Shown: positions 31,981 through 39,040, counted from the first letter of the stretch. The stretch: 40,081 nt of DNA from Deinococcota bacterium (GCA_963170125.1 CAUJFI010000132.1:20001-60081), one strand, 5' to 3'. The notes: generated by a model not told the origin, from the sequence alone. Translations and numbers: made by a program.

Positions 31981-33654
31981 TCAGTACTGGAAGCGGGCCA
32001 GCCCCGTGTCGGCGGTAGTGGTGCGGTCCGGTGCCACGGGCGGCGCCGCGCGCAGCGCCGCCGCCAAGCGCCGCGCCTCGGCCAGGTAGTCGGCGAAGTC
32101 CTCCTCGCGCCCGTTGGGCGACGTCGGGACGGGCACCCACGCCTCGGGTTCGAACCCTGCGGCGCCCTGCCCCGCCCCATGCCCAGCCGCGTGCGGCGCC
32201 GAAGCGTGCCGCCACGCGCCGCTACGCCAGTCGAAGTCGTAGAGCGGGAGAAAGGCGTCGCCCTCCTCGGCCAGGAACTCGATGGCCGACAGGAGGAAGT
32301 CGAACTCCGCCTCGTCGATCATGAAGTGGAAGCTCAACCGGCACCACCCCGGCTTCAGGCCGTCGTAGCCGGCCTCGATCTGCCCCAGGTACCGGTTGGA
32401 GACCGCCTCGTCGATCCCGAGGAGGTCGTGTCCGTAGGGGCCGGCGCAAGAGCAGCCGGCCCGCCCCTGGATCCCGAAGAGGTCAGAGAGGAGCCTGACG
32501 ACGAAACGCGGGTGGAGGTAACGGCCGGCCGGCTTCAGGAGGAACGACACGACGGCCAAGCGCGGCGCCTCGGGGTTCCCAAGGACCTCGACCTTGGGGT
32601 TGCCTGCGAGCCGCGCCATCGCGCGGCGGATGTAAGTCTCCTCGCGCTCGGCGATCAGGTCCTCGCCGACGCGCTCCTTCACGCGGAAGGCCATGGCGGC
32701 ACGGAGCTTCTGCAGGATGCCGGGCGTGCCGGCGTCCTCCCTCGTCTCCACGTCGGCGACGTAAAGCTGCTGATCGCGGTTGACGAAGGTGACCGTGCCG
32801 CCGCCGGCGGTCGTCGGGCAGCTGAGGGAGTACAGCGACTCGTGGATGAGGAGCAGCCCCGTGGAACCGGGGCCGCCAAGGAGCTTGTGGGGACTCAGCG
32901 CCACGGCGTCGAGGCCGTCGTTCGCGCCAGGAGACGACTCACCCACGTCGATACGCACGTACGGTGCGCTGGCCGCGAAATCGAAGGCGGCCAGGGCGCC
33001 GTGCTCGTGAAGCAGCTTGGCCACGGCCCGCACGTCGGTCAGGAGGCCGGTCACGTTGCTGGCCGCCGAGAACGACCCGAGGCGCGGCCGGTCCAGGTAG
33101 CGCGGGTCAAGGAGCGCGCGCCTCAAGGCGGCGAGGTCGAGCGTGCCGTCAGGCGCCAACGGGATCGGCACCCGCTCGGCCAACGATTCGCGCCACGAGA
33201 CGTCGTTCGAGTGGTGCTCGTACGGTCCGACGAAGACGACCCAGCGTTCGTGCGGCTCGAGCATGCCGAGGACCTTGGCGCGCAAGTGCGGAGCCACGCT
33301 GACGCCGAGCACTTCCTGCAGCCGCTTGAGGGCGCCGGTGGCACCGGTGCCCGCGAAGATGAGCTTGTGGTGCTCACCGCCGCCGAGCCGGCCCTTGAGG
33401 TAGGCGCGCGCCGACTCCGTCAGCTCGGTCGTATGGGCACCTGTGGCGCTGTCCTCCGTGTGCGTGTTCGCGTACAGGGGGAGCACGGCGCGCACCAACG
33501 CCTCCTCGACGGACGCGAGGGGGCGGCCCGAGGCGATGTGGTCGGCGTACGTGAGGCGGCGTGTCCCGAAGGGCGTGGCGAAACACGCGCCCTCGCCTAT
33601 GACGTCGGCCCGCAGCTCCGCCAACGTGAGCCGCGCCTGCTTCTCGGTTGCCAT
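31981..33654 (-). CDS. Class V aminotransferase, cysteine desulfurase homologue
   Basis: The 557-residue PLP enzyme is longer than IscS or SufS (about 400). The PLP-binding lysine is K257 in LSPHKLLGGPG, with AGTGATGALKRL at 101-112, YEHHSNDVSWRES around 145-157, FDFAASAPYVRIDV and the Cys-rich RAGCSCAGPYGH (C401, C403), where desulfurases place their persulfide cysteine. The extra length is an extended C-terminal region (about 430-557) ending in a variable Ala-rich tail. It likely takes sulfur from cysteine or a related substrate; the acceptor is unknown. The ATG follows GGAGG, with a -10 TAACCT inside a palindrome upstream. Confidence 0.85.
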   Translation of the reverse strand: MATEKQARLTLAELRADVIGEGACFATPFGTRRLTYADHIASGRPLASVEEALVRAVLPLYANTHTEDSATGAHTTELTESARAYLKGRLGGGEHHKLIFAGTGATGALKRLQEVLGVSVAPHLRAKVLGMLEPHERWVVFVGPYEHHSNDVSWRESLAERVPIPLAPDGTLDLAALRRALLDPRYLDRPRLGSFSAASNVTGLLTDVRAVAKLLHEHGALAAFDFAASAPYVRIDVGESSPGANDGLDAVALSPHKLLGGPGSTGLLLIHESLYSLSCPTTAGGGTVTFVNRDQQLYVADVETREDAGTPGILQKLRAAMAFRVKERVGEDLIAEREETYIRRAMARLAGNPKVEVLGNPEAPRLAVVSFLLKPAGRYLHPRFVVRLLSDLFGIQGRAGCSCAGPYGHDLLGIDEAVSNRYLGQIEAGYDGLKPGWCRLSFHFMIDEAEFDFLLSAIEFLAEEGDAFLPLYDFDWRSGAWRHASAPHAAGHGAGQGAAGFEPEAWVPVPTSPNGREEDFADYLAEARRLAAALRAAPPVAPDRTTTADTGLARFQY

Positions 33655-33680
33655 AGTCCACCTCCGCTCGACTTGCTCCC

Positions 33681-33692
33681 AGGTTACAACCT
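33681..33692. promoter_or_regulatory. Palindrome over the desulfurase-homologue promoter
   Basis: AGGTT-AC-AACCT is a perfect inverted repeat. On the minus strand its second half, TAACCT, is the likely -10 element, giving a leader of about 20 bases with GGAGG. A repressor here would block initiation; the SufR-like protein encoded 3 kb away is a candidate, by inference only. Confidence 0.45.
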
Positions 33693-33754
33693 AGCGCTGC
33701 GCGGGTCCGACCCGCCATGTGGGCCGCCCACTCACCTCCCGCGGGTCCGCGGGT

Positions 33755-33760
33755 TAGACT
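33755..33760 (+). promoter_or_regulatory. -10 element of the terC transcript
   Basis: TAGACT, predicting initiation near 33767, directly before the first base of the riboswitch. Confidence 0.5.
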
Positions 33761-33768
33761 CGTTGGCC

Positions 33769-33867
33769 GTTGAGGGGGAGTAGCCGCCCGCACCCCGCGG
33801 GAGCCCGCCATCGTCAACACGGCGACCAAAGGTCGTCCGGTGGCGCGCGTTCAGGCGAGACCCTAAC
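33769..33867 (+). ncRNA. yybP-ykoY manganese riboswitch
   Basis: The leader carries the class hallmarks: GGGGGAGTAGC at 33774-33784 near the 5' end, CGTCAACAC at 33812-33820, and GCGAGACC at 33855-33862 before the closing strand. The outer helix P1 can form between GTTGAGGG at 33769-33776 and CCCTAAC at 33861-33867 with one bulged base. An inner hairpin GGCGACC-AAA-GGTCGTC lies at 33821-33837. The Shine-Dalgarno GGGAGGT begins directly after P1, which suggests control of translation start by Mn(2+) binding. TerC genes are common targets of this class. Confidence 0.88.
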
Positions 33868-33878
33868 GGGAGGTCATC

Positions 33879-34826
33879 ATGACCGAACCGCTATGGGCCT
33901 GGTTCGCCTTCATCGGCTTCGTCTTCGCGATGCTCGCCATAGATCTCGGCGTCTTCCAACGCAAGGCGCACATCGTCAAGCCCCAGGAGGCTGCGCTCTG
34001 GACCGGCGTCTGGGTGAGCCTGTCGCTCCTCCTCGGCCTGGCCTTCAACTTCTGGCTCGGTCCCGAGAAGGCCATCCAGTACGTGACGGGGTACGTGCTC
34101 GAGTGGTCGTTGTCCGTCGACAACATCTTCGTGTTCGTGCTCGTGTTCTCGTACTTCAAGACGCCCTTCAAGTACCAGCAGCGCGTCCTACTGTGGGGCA
34201 TCGTCGGCGCACTCCTGCTGCGGGGCATCATGATTGTGGTCGGCGCCACGCTCATACAGGCGTTCAGTTGGGTGCTCTACATCTTCGGCGCCTTCCTCCT
34301 CTTCACCGGCGCGCGGATGCTCTTCCAGAAGGGCGACGGTGAATCCGACTTGGAGAAGAACCCCGCCCTGCGCCTGGTCAAGCGCCTCATGCCGGTTAGC
34401 CCCGAGTACGACGGTCAGAAGTTCTTCACGATCAGGAACGGCGTGCGCATGGCGACGCCGCTCCTCCTCGTGCTTGTCGTCATCGAGTTCACCGACCTGC
34501 TCTTCGCCGTCGACTCCATCCCCGCCATCTTCGCGGTGACCACCGACGGCTTCATCGTGTTCACTGCCAGCATCATGGCGGTGCTCGGCCTGCGCTCCAT
34601 GTACTTCCTCCTCGCGCACGTCGTCCACCGCTTCGTGTACCTGAAGACCGGCCTGGCGATCATCCTCGTCTACATCGGCGCCAAGATGTTGCTCCTTGAC
34701 GTCTTGCACGTACCGAGTCTCGTGTCGCTCGCGGTGGTCGTCGGCATCCTCGCGCTCAGCGTCGTGGCCTCGCTCATGTGGGGCAAGCCCGAGGCGTCGA
34801 CCCACAAGGACTCCCTCCCCGGCTGA
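33879..34826 (+). CDS. TerC family membrane protein, likely manganese exporter
   Basis: The 315-residue protein has about nine membrane helices and the TerC signature acidic motifs: LSVDNIFVFVLVFSYF near residue 78 and VEFTDLLFAVDSIPAIF near 205-225, whose aspartates are thought to bind metal. It resembles the E. coli Alx branch. The riboswitch directly upstream points to induction by excess Mn(2+), so export of manganese is the most likely role. The ATG is five bases after a GGGAGGT ribosome binding site. No tellurite-resistance genes are nearby, so the historical tellurium label is not supported here. Confidence 0.92.
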   Translation: MTEPLWAWFAFIGFVFAMLAIDLGVFQRKAHIVKPQEAALWTGVWVSLSLLLGLAFNFWLGPEKAIQYVTGYVLEWSLSVDNIFVFVLVFSYFKTPFKYQQRVLLWGIVGALLLRGIMIVVGATLIQAFSWVLYIFGAFLLFTGARMLFQKGDGESDLEKNPALRLVKRLMPVSPEYDGQKFFTIRNGVRMATPLLLVLVVIEFTDLLFAVDSIPAIFAVTTDGFIVFTASIMAVLGLRSMYFLLAHVVHRFVYLKTGLAIILVYIGAKMLLLDVLHVPSLVSLAVVVGILALSVVASLMWGKPEASTHKDSLPG

Positions 34827-34881
34827 GCCGGCGCCTCCGGGCCACCCGACCCGGCCGTCGCGGGGCGCCTCGCCGTCTCAT

Positions 34882-34908
34882 GCCGCCGGGGCGTTCAACG
34901 TCGGCGGC
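34882..34908. terminator. Possible terminator between convergent terC and GH5 genes
   Basis: GCCGCCG at 34882-34888 pairs with CGGCGGC at 34902-34908 around a 13-base loop. The stem ends one base before the GH5 stop codon. The large loop and lack of a U-tract make this weak. Confidence 0.3.
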
Positions 34909-34909
34909 G

Positions 34910-36325
34910 TCAGTCCCCAACGAGCGCCCCGAGCAGCCCGGCGCGCCATGCGCCAGCCACCGGGTCGTACGCCCCGAAGCCGTCCGCGAACTCCCAGTAC
35001 GCCCAGTTGAGACCGCGCGCCTCGGCCGCCTCGCGAACGGCGCGGGTCCAGCGGATGCGCGAGGCCAGGTCGGCCTTCTCGTACGCTCCGAACTCACCGA
35101 CGAGGACGGGCGGCGCGCCGTGCGCTTCCGCCCACTCCCTCACGAAGTCGAGCGCTGCTGCCACCGCCTCGGTCTCCGTAACGAGAAGCGGCCGGCGCCG
35201 GCCCTCCGCCCTGAGCTCGAGGCCTTGCAGCACGAAGGGCGTCTGGGGCACGGCCGTGCGGTTCTGGAGGATGACCCGCTCCACCCCTCCGGCGCCACCG
35301 CACGCCGCCAGGTCTACGACCGCCTCGACGCCAGCCACGGTGTTCACCGACACCGTCACGTTGTCGGCCCCCCGCCCGCAGGCGACCAGGAGCTCCACGG
35401 CGCGCGACGTCGTGAACGCGAGCCGGTCGTAGCCGAGGAGGACTCCGAAGGGCTGCAGGTAGTAGCCCGCCCAAGCAGCGTCGAAGGTGAGCGTGAGCTC
35501 GTCCCCATACTCCCGCGTCGTGTCCCAGGACCAGTCGGCCCAGGCCGGGTTCGGCGTCAACCGCGAGCCGGTCCAGGTCGTACCGACGGGCGGCGCGGGC
35601 TCGACCCACTCGGCGCCTTGGTGCGTGAAGTAGAACGGGTCGTAGTAGTGCACGGTGAGGACGAGACGGTCGTCGTCCGGCCACGCCAGGCCCGGCAGGT
35701 TGCCGATGCCGTTGAAGCCCGTCGGTCCGACGACGACCCAGCGAGTTGGGTTGCTCTCACGCACCACGGCCAGCGCCTGGGAGACGAGGGCGTTCCAGGT
35801 CGCGTCGTCCAGGGCGTCGTGCGGCTCGTTGAGGAGCTCGAAGAGGACGCCGTCAGGGGCGTCCCGGTAATGCTCCGCGATCTGCCGCCAGATGGCTAGC
35901 CACCGCCCAGTGTGGCCACCCGGGTCCTCGTGCAGCTCGTCGTAATGGTGAAAGTCGACGATGACGTTCATGCCACGCTCGACGATCCAGCCGACGACCT
36001 CGTCCACGCGGGCGAAGAAGGCGGGATCGACCGCGTACGGTGCGGCGACGGCGGCGTGCGCCGACCACTTGATCGGCAACCTGACAGTCTGGAAGCCGGC
36101 GCTCCCGACGGCCTCGGCGTAGCCTTCCTGCAACGTGACGCCCCAGTCGCCTTCGTTCGGCGCCTCGAGGGCGTTGGCGAAGTTGATGCCACGGCCGAAG
36201 GGCTCTGGCACGCCGCTGCCGGTAGGCGGGAGCGGCTGGCTGGCACAGGCGCCGACGAGCGTAAGGGCGAGGCCGAGGCTGAGAGCGACGGCCAGGGCGG
36301 CGACGCGACGCGGTTCCTTGCGCAT
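34910..36325 (-). CDS. GH5 family glycosidase lipoprotein with inserted domain
   Basis: The 471-residue protein starts with a lipoprotein signal (LVGAC, cysteine at residue 27) and a GH5 (endoglucanase-like) TIM barrel. RGINFANALEAP opens the barrel, VIVDFHHYDELHED is strand 3, the acid/base is E167 in LLNEPHD, and the nucleophile is E411 in VGEFGAYEKAD. About 130 residues (253-382) interrupt the barrel with a beta-rich segment resembling a carbohydrate-binding module. It should hydrolyse beta-linked glucans or mannans at the cell surface; the exact sugar is unknown. The ATG at 36325 has TATACT five bases upstream; the longer reading adds an arginine-rich, unlikely N-terminus. Confidence 0.88.
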   Translation of the reverse strand: MRKEPRRVAALAVALSLGLALTLVGACASQPLPPTGSGVPEPFGRGINFANALEAPNEGDWGVTLQEGYAEAVGSAGFQTVRLPIKWSAHAAVAAPYAVDPAFFARVDEVVGWIVERGMNVIVDFHHYDELHEDPGGHTGRWLAIWRQIAEHYRDAPDGVLFELLNEPHDALDDATWNALVSQALAVVRESNPTRWVVVGPTGFNGIGNLPGLAWPDDDRLVLTVHYYDPFYFTHQGAEWVEPAPPVGTTWTGSRLTPNPAWADWSWDTTREYGDELTLTFDAAWAGYYLQPFGVLLGYDRLAFTTSRAVELLVACGRGADNVTVSVNTVAGVEAVVDLAACGGAGGVERVILQNRTAVPQTPFVLQGLELRAEGRRRPLLVTETEAVAAALDFVREWAEAHGAPPVLVGEFGAYEKADLASRIRWTRAVREAAEARGLNWAYWEFADGFGAYDPVAGAWRAGLLGALVGD

Positions 36326-36330
36326 GGGCG

Positions 36331-36336
36331 AGTATA
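36331..36336 (-). promoter_or_regulatory. -10 element for leaderless GH5 gene
   Basis: TATACT on the minus strand, five bases (CGCCC) before the ATG at 36325. Confidence 0.55.
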
Positions 36337-36373
36337 TGACCGGTGAAGCGCGAGCCCGCCGTGGCTTTCGACC

Positions 36374-36397
36374 CGTACGCCGGCCTCGCGGCGTACG
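36374..36397. repeat. Hairpin 1 of a tandem pair
   Basis: CGTACGCCG-GCCTCG-CGGCGTACG is a perfect nine-pair stem with a six-base loop, in the divergent interval between the GH5 and cupredoxin-like genes. Confidence 0.8.
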
Positions 36398-36404
36398 CGA
36401 GCTA

Positions 36405-36436
36405 GGCCGTGTCCCGGCTAGGACCGGGACACGGCC
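36405..36436. repeat. Hairpin 2 of a tandem pair
   Basis: GGCCGTGTCCCGG-CTAGGA-CCGGGACACGGCC is a perfect 13-pair stem with a six-base loop, seven bases after hairpin 1 and 53 bases before the cupredoxin-like ATG. It has the same geometry (13 pairs, six-base loop) as the terminator at 37400-37431 but lies upstream of both neighbouring genes. Confidence 0.85.
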
Positions 36437-36489
36437 CCATGACACCGGGACTCCCGGGCGCCGAGCATGCGCGTCCGGAGGTACTCAAC

Positions 36490-37377
36490 ATGAACGACCG
36501 CCAGACAGACCACAATGCACGACGCGCGCTGACCGCGCGGTTCGCTTGGCTTCCACTCCTCACCGTCGCCCTGGCCTCCGGCCTCACGCATGCTGCAGCC
36601 GACGTGCGCACCGAGTACGCCGACGGCAGCCTGCGGGGGCCTCAGGTGTACGCCGGGGAGGGCTTCCACTCCGTCGGGCTGATCAACGAGAGCGCCGACG
36701 CCGTCACCTTCAACGTGTACCGCGTGCACGAGGGCGTCGGGCTCGCGGCGTTCGAGCAGACCGACAGAGCGCTGCAGGCCGCGCTCCAGACGAGCGACTC
36801 GGTCCCGGCGATGCGGACGTTCATGCAGCAGGCGGACGCCCTCGGCGGCACGGTCGTGAAGGCGCACGACGAGACCGACATGTTCGTCGACCTCGAGGAA
36901 GGGACGTACGTCGTATCGGCGAGCGTGGGCGGGAACGACGCGAGCAAGCCCGTGTACACCTCCTTCATGGTCACTGAGGGCGGCGACCAGGGCGCGGCTC
37001 CGGAGGTGACCAACGCTGTGCACCTCTCGGACTTCGCCTTCGACTTCCCGGCTACGGTGGCCGCCGGCGAGAACCTCTGGGAAGTGAGCAACACCGGCGA
37101 GCAGCCGCACATCGCTGCCTTCTTCAAGCTCCTGCCCGGCAAGACGACCGCCGATCTCGAGGCGTTCCTCAACGGCGCCACGGACGAGAACACGCCGCCG
37201 CCGTTCGACACCAGCACGGACGTGAGTGTCGAGGCGCTCACCCCCGGAGCCACCGTCTACCTGCCCCTCGACTTCTCCGCCGGCACCTGGGTGGCCGTCT
37301 GCTTCGTGCCGGACATGAACAACCCTGCGACGGCGCACTACATGGAAGGGATGCTCGAGGAGTTCGTCGTCAACTGA
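36490..37377 (+). CDS. Secreted protein with C-terminal cupredoxin-like domain
   Basis: The 295-residue protein has an export signal (LPLLTVALASGLTHAAA, mature from about residue 38), an N-terminal region of unknown fold (40-165) and a C-terminal domain (170-295) with the order of a type 1 copper site: H207 in GEQPHIAAFF, C271 in WVAVCFVPD, H283 in TAHYME and M288 in EGMLEEFVV. Spacing of the Cys, His and Met in the last loop is longer than in plastocyanin. It may carry electrons or copper outside the membrane. The ATG has GGAGGT seven bases upstream; an earlier in-frame start at 36409 would read through hairpin 2. Confidence 0.7.
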   Translation: MNDRQTDHNARRALTARFAWLPLLTVALASGLTHAAADVRTEYADGSLRGPQVYAGEGFHSVGLINESADAVTFNVYRVHEGVGLAAFEQTDRALQAALQTSDSVPAMRTFMQQADALGGTVVKAHDETDMFVDLEEGTYVVSASVGGNDASKPVYTSFMVTEGGDQGAAPEVTNAVHLSDFAFDFPATVAAGENLWEVSNTGEQPHIAAFFKLLPGKTTADLEAFLNGATDENTPPPFDTSTDVSVEALTPGATVYLPLDFSAGTWVAVCFVPDMNNPATAHYMEGMLEEFVVN

Positions 37378-37399
37378 GAACGTGGCCCGGCGAGTAGCC

Positions 37400-37431
37400 G
37401 CGAGGGTACGGAGCCTCATCCGTACCCTCGC
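37400..37431 (+). terminator. Intrinsic terminator after the cupredoxin-like gene
   Basis: GCGAGGGTACGGA-GCCTCA-TCCGTACCCTCGC is a perfect 13-pair stem with a six-base loop, 22 bases after the stop codon and followed by the moderately T-rich TCTCATGTT. Confidence 0.8.
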
Positions 37432-37447
37432 TCTCATGTTCCGGACG

Positions 37448-37453
37448 TAGCCT
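37448..37453 (+). promoter_or_regulatory. -10 element of the histidine kinase operon
   Basis: TAGCCT, predicting initiation near 37460 and a leader of about 13 bases containing AAGGAG at 37465-37470. Confidence 0.4.
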
Positions 37454-37472
37454 GGGCGTCGCTTAAGGAGCG

Positions 37473-38237
37473 GTGACCCAGGTGTTAGAACGCGCCCCCT
37501 TCAGCCGCCCGAACCGGGCACGCGAACCGCGCCACGCCGGTAGACCACGCGATGTGGCCACCAGCGCCGCCTCGACTCGAACACGACCGGACGACCTGCG
37601 CTGCGCTCTGCACGACCGCCTCGGTCCCGGCCTAGCCAACCTCGAGGTGAGGCTCGAGCTCCTTCAGACGGCCGCGGCGGAGCTGCCCATCGCCGCTGAC
37701 GTCGCGGCCCTGAGGCTCGAGGCCGGACGACTGGTGGGCGAGCTTCGCCGCATAGTGCACGACGAGCCGCCCGCGCTGCTCGGCAGCGGGCTGGTCGCCG
37801 CCGTCTCCGAGGCTTGCCGGGGTGGGGGGAGGCCCGGCCTGCACGTAGGCTTCCGGGTCGCCGGCACGGCGTGCGAGCCCCCAGCCGCGCTCGCCGAACT
37901 CCTCTACCGTGCGGCTCTCGAAGGGATCGCCAACGTGGCGCGCCACGCCGACGCCGGCCGTTGCTCGGTGACGCTGCGCTTCGGCCACGCCGGCATCTGC
38001 CTCCAGGTACGCGACGACGGCGTCGGCCCCGCCGGCGGGCCGCGCGGCGTCGGCAGCCGCCGGCACGGCCTCGGCCTCGCCTCGCTGCGTCGCTCGGCGC
38101 GGCTGCTCGGCGGCGCGGCCCACCTGCTTCCCGCGCCGACCGGCGGGTCGTGTCTCTCCGTGACGCTCCCGCTGCCGGCCGCGGCGCGCCCTAGGCGCAG
38201 GCGTCGCTCCGGCCCGCTCGAGCCACGCCTACCGTGA
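37473..38237 (+). CDS. NarL-type histidine kinase without a sensor domain
   Basis: The 254-residue protein has a HisKA_3-type dimerisation domain with the phospho-acceptor H47 in LHDRLGPGLANLEVRLEL, and a HATPase_c domain with GIANVARHADAGRC (N box), VRDDGVGPAGG (G1) and GLGLASLRRSARLLGG (G2). No membrane helix or recognisable sensor precedes it; the first 40 residues are basic and disordered, so it must sense by cytoplasmic contact or partner proteins. GTG at 37473 or 37482 is possible, the second being better spaced from AAGGAG. Its stop overlaps the regulator gene by GTGA, so the two are a cognate pair. Confidence 0.85.
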   Translation: MTQVLERAPFSRPNRAREPRHAGRPRDVATSAASTRTRPDDLRCALHDRLGPGLANLEVRLELLQTAAAELPIAADVAALRLEAGRLVGELRRIVHDEPPALLGSGLVAAVSEACRGGGRPGLHVGFRVAGTACEPPAALAELLYRAALEGIANVARHADAGRCSVTLRFGHAGICLQVRDDGVGPAGGPRGVGSRRHGLGLASLRRSARLLGGAAHLLPAPTGGSCLSVTLPLPAAARPRRRRRSGPLEPRLP

Positions 38238-38968
38238 GGGAGCCCGGCGCCGCCCGTGTGGGGTCCGGCACGGCCATGGCCGGACTCGACGCGTCTGTTC
38301 CCGTCACCGTGCTGGTAGCAGACGACCACGAGCTGTTCCTCGAGGGCCTCGCCCTGCTCGTCGCCGCCATGCCCGGCTGCGAGGTCGTCGGGATGGCGCG
38401 CGACGGTGCTCAGGCCGTCGAACTGGCCAAGCGGCTCTCTCCGCGCGTCGTGCTCATGGACGCGCGCATGCCCCGGCTGTCCGGACCGGAGGCCATCGCC
38501 CGCCTGGTCGCGGAGCTCCCGGGAACGGCCGTGGTGATGGTCACGATGTTCGCAGACGACGAGCTCGTCTTCCACGCGATGCGCGCGGGCGCCAAGGGCT
38601 ACGTCCTGAAGGGCGCCTCCACGGCCGAGCTGGAGCGCGCGATCATGGCGGCGGCGAACGGAGAGGCCCTGTTCGACCACGACATCGTCGAACGGTTCAG
38701 CCGCTACTTCGCCTCCGGCCCCGCGGGCGGCACCCTACCGTTCGACCTGACGCCACGCGAACGCGAGGTGCTGGCGCTGCTGGCCCGCGGCCTGCGCAAC
38801 CCCGCGTTGGCCAGGGAGCTGCGCGTGACGACCAAGACGGTAAGGAACCACGTGTCTAACGTCATCGGCAAGCTCGGGGTGAGCACCAGGCAGGAGGCGG
38901 CCGAGAAGGCTAGGGAGGCCGGCCTGGGCGAGGAGCGGGTACCGTTCCGACCGGGCGGGGGCGGGTGA
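38234..38968 (+). CDS. NarL/FixJ family response regulator
   Basis: The 244-residue protein has a receiver domain (about 22-145, phospho-acceptor D76 in VVLMDARMP, acidic pair in VADDHELF, lysine in KGYVLKGAS) and a LuxR-type helix-turn-helix (about 172-235, LTPREREVLALLARGLRNPA, TTKTVRNHVSNVIGKLGV). The alternative ATG 14 codons later (38276) would start directly before the receiver and may be the true start. The pair with the sensorless kinase has no output gene fused to it; targets are unknown, but the divergent or flanking cupredoxin-like and PhnD-type genes are candidates. Confidence 0.93.
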   Translation: MREPGAARVGSGTAMAGLDASVPVTVLVADDHELFLEGLALLVAAMPGCEVVGMARDGAQAVELAKRLSPRVVLMDARMPRLSGPEAIARLVAELPGTAVVMVTMFADDELVFHAMRAGAKGYVLKGASTAELERAIMAAANGEALFDHDIVERFSRYFASGPAGGTLPFDLTPREREVLALLARGLRNPALARELRVTTKTVRNHVSNVIGKLGVSTRQEAAEKAREAGLGEERVPFRPGGGG

Positions 38969-38979
38969 AGCACCTACTG

Positions 38980-39005
38980 GGCCGTGCGCGCTGCGGCGCG
39001 TGGCC
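38980..39005 (+). terminator. Terminator of the two-component operon
   Basis: GGCCGTGCGC at 38980-38989 pairs with GCGCGTGGCC at 38996-39005 over all ten positions, with two G-U pairs, around a six-base loop. It lies 12 bases after the regulator stop. No U-tract. Confidence 0.5.
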
Positions 39006-39034
39006 GTCACGGCGGGCCCAAGCTACCCTCGTGC

Positions 39035-39040
39035 TACAGT
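39035..39040 (+). promoter_or_regulatory. Extended -10 of the PhnD-type binding protein gene
   Basis: TG-C-TACAGT, predicting a leader of about 53 bases with GGGAGG at 39088-39093, six bases before the ATG. Confidence 0.5.

Noticed and set aside
32145..32166. GGGTTCGAACCC, resembling the T-arm of a tRNA
   Set aside because: No acceptor, D or anticodon arms fit around it, and it lies in frame inside the desulfurase homologue (minus strand, AGFEPEAW).
31906..33783. A 625-codon plus-strand frame opposite the desulfurase homologue
   Set aside because: The minus strand carries the PLP lysine and cysteine motifs of a real enzyme; the plus frame is low-complexity and would run through the riboswitch start.
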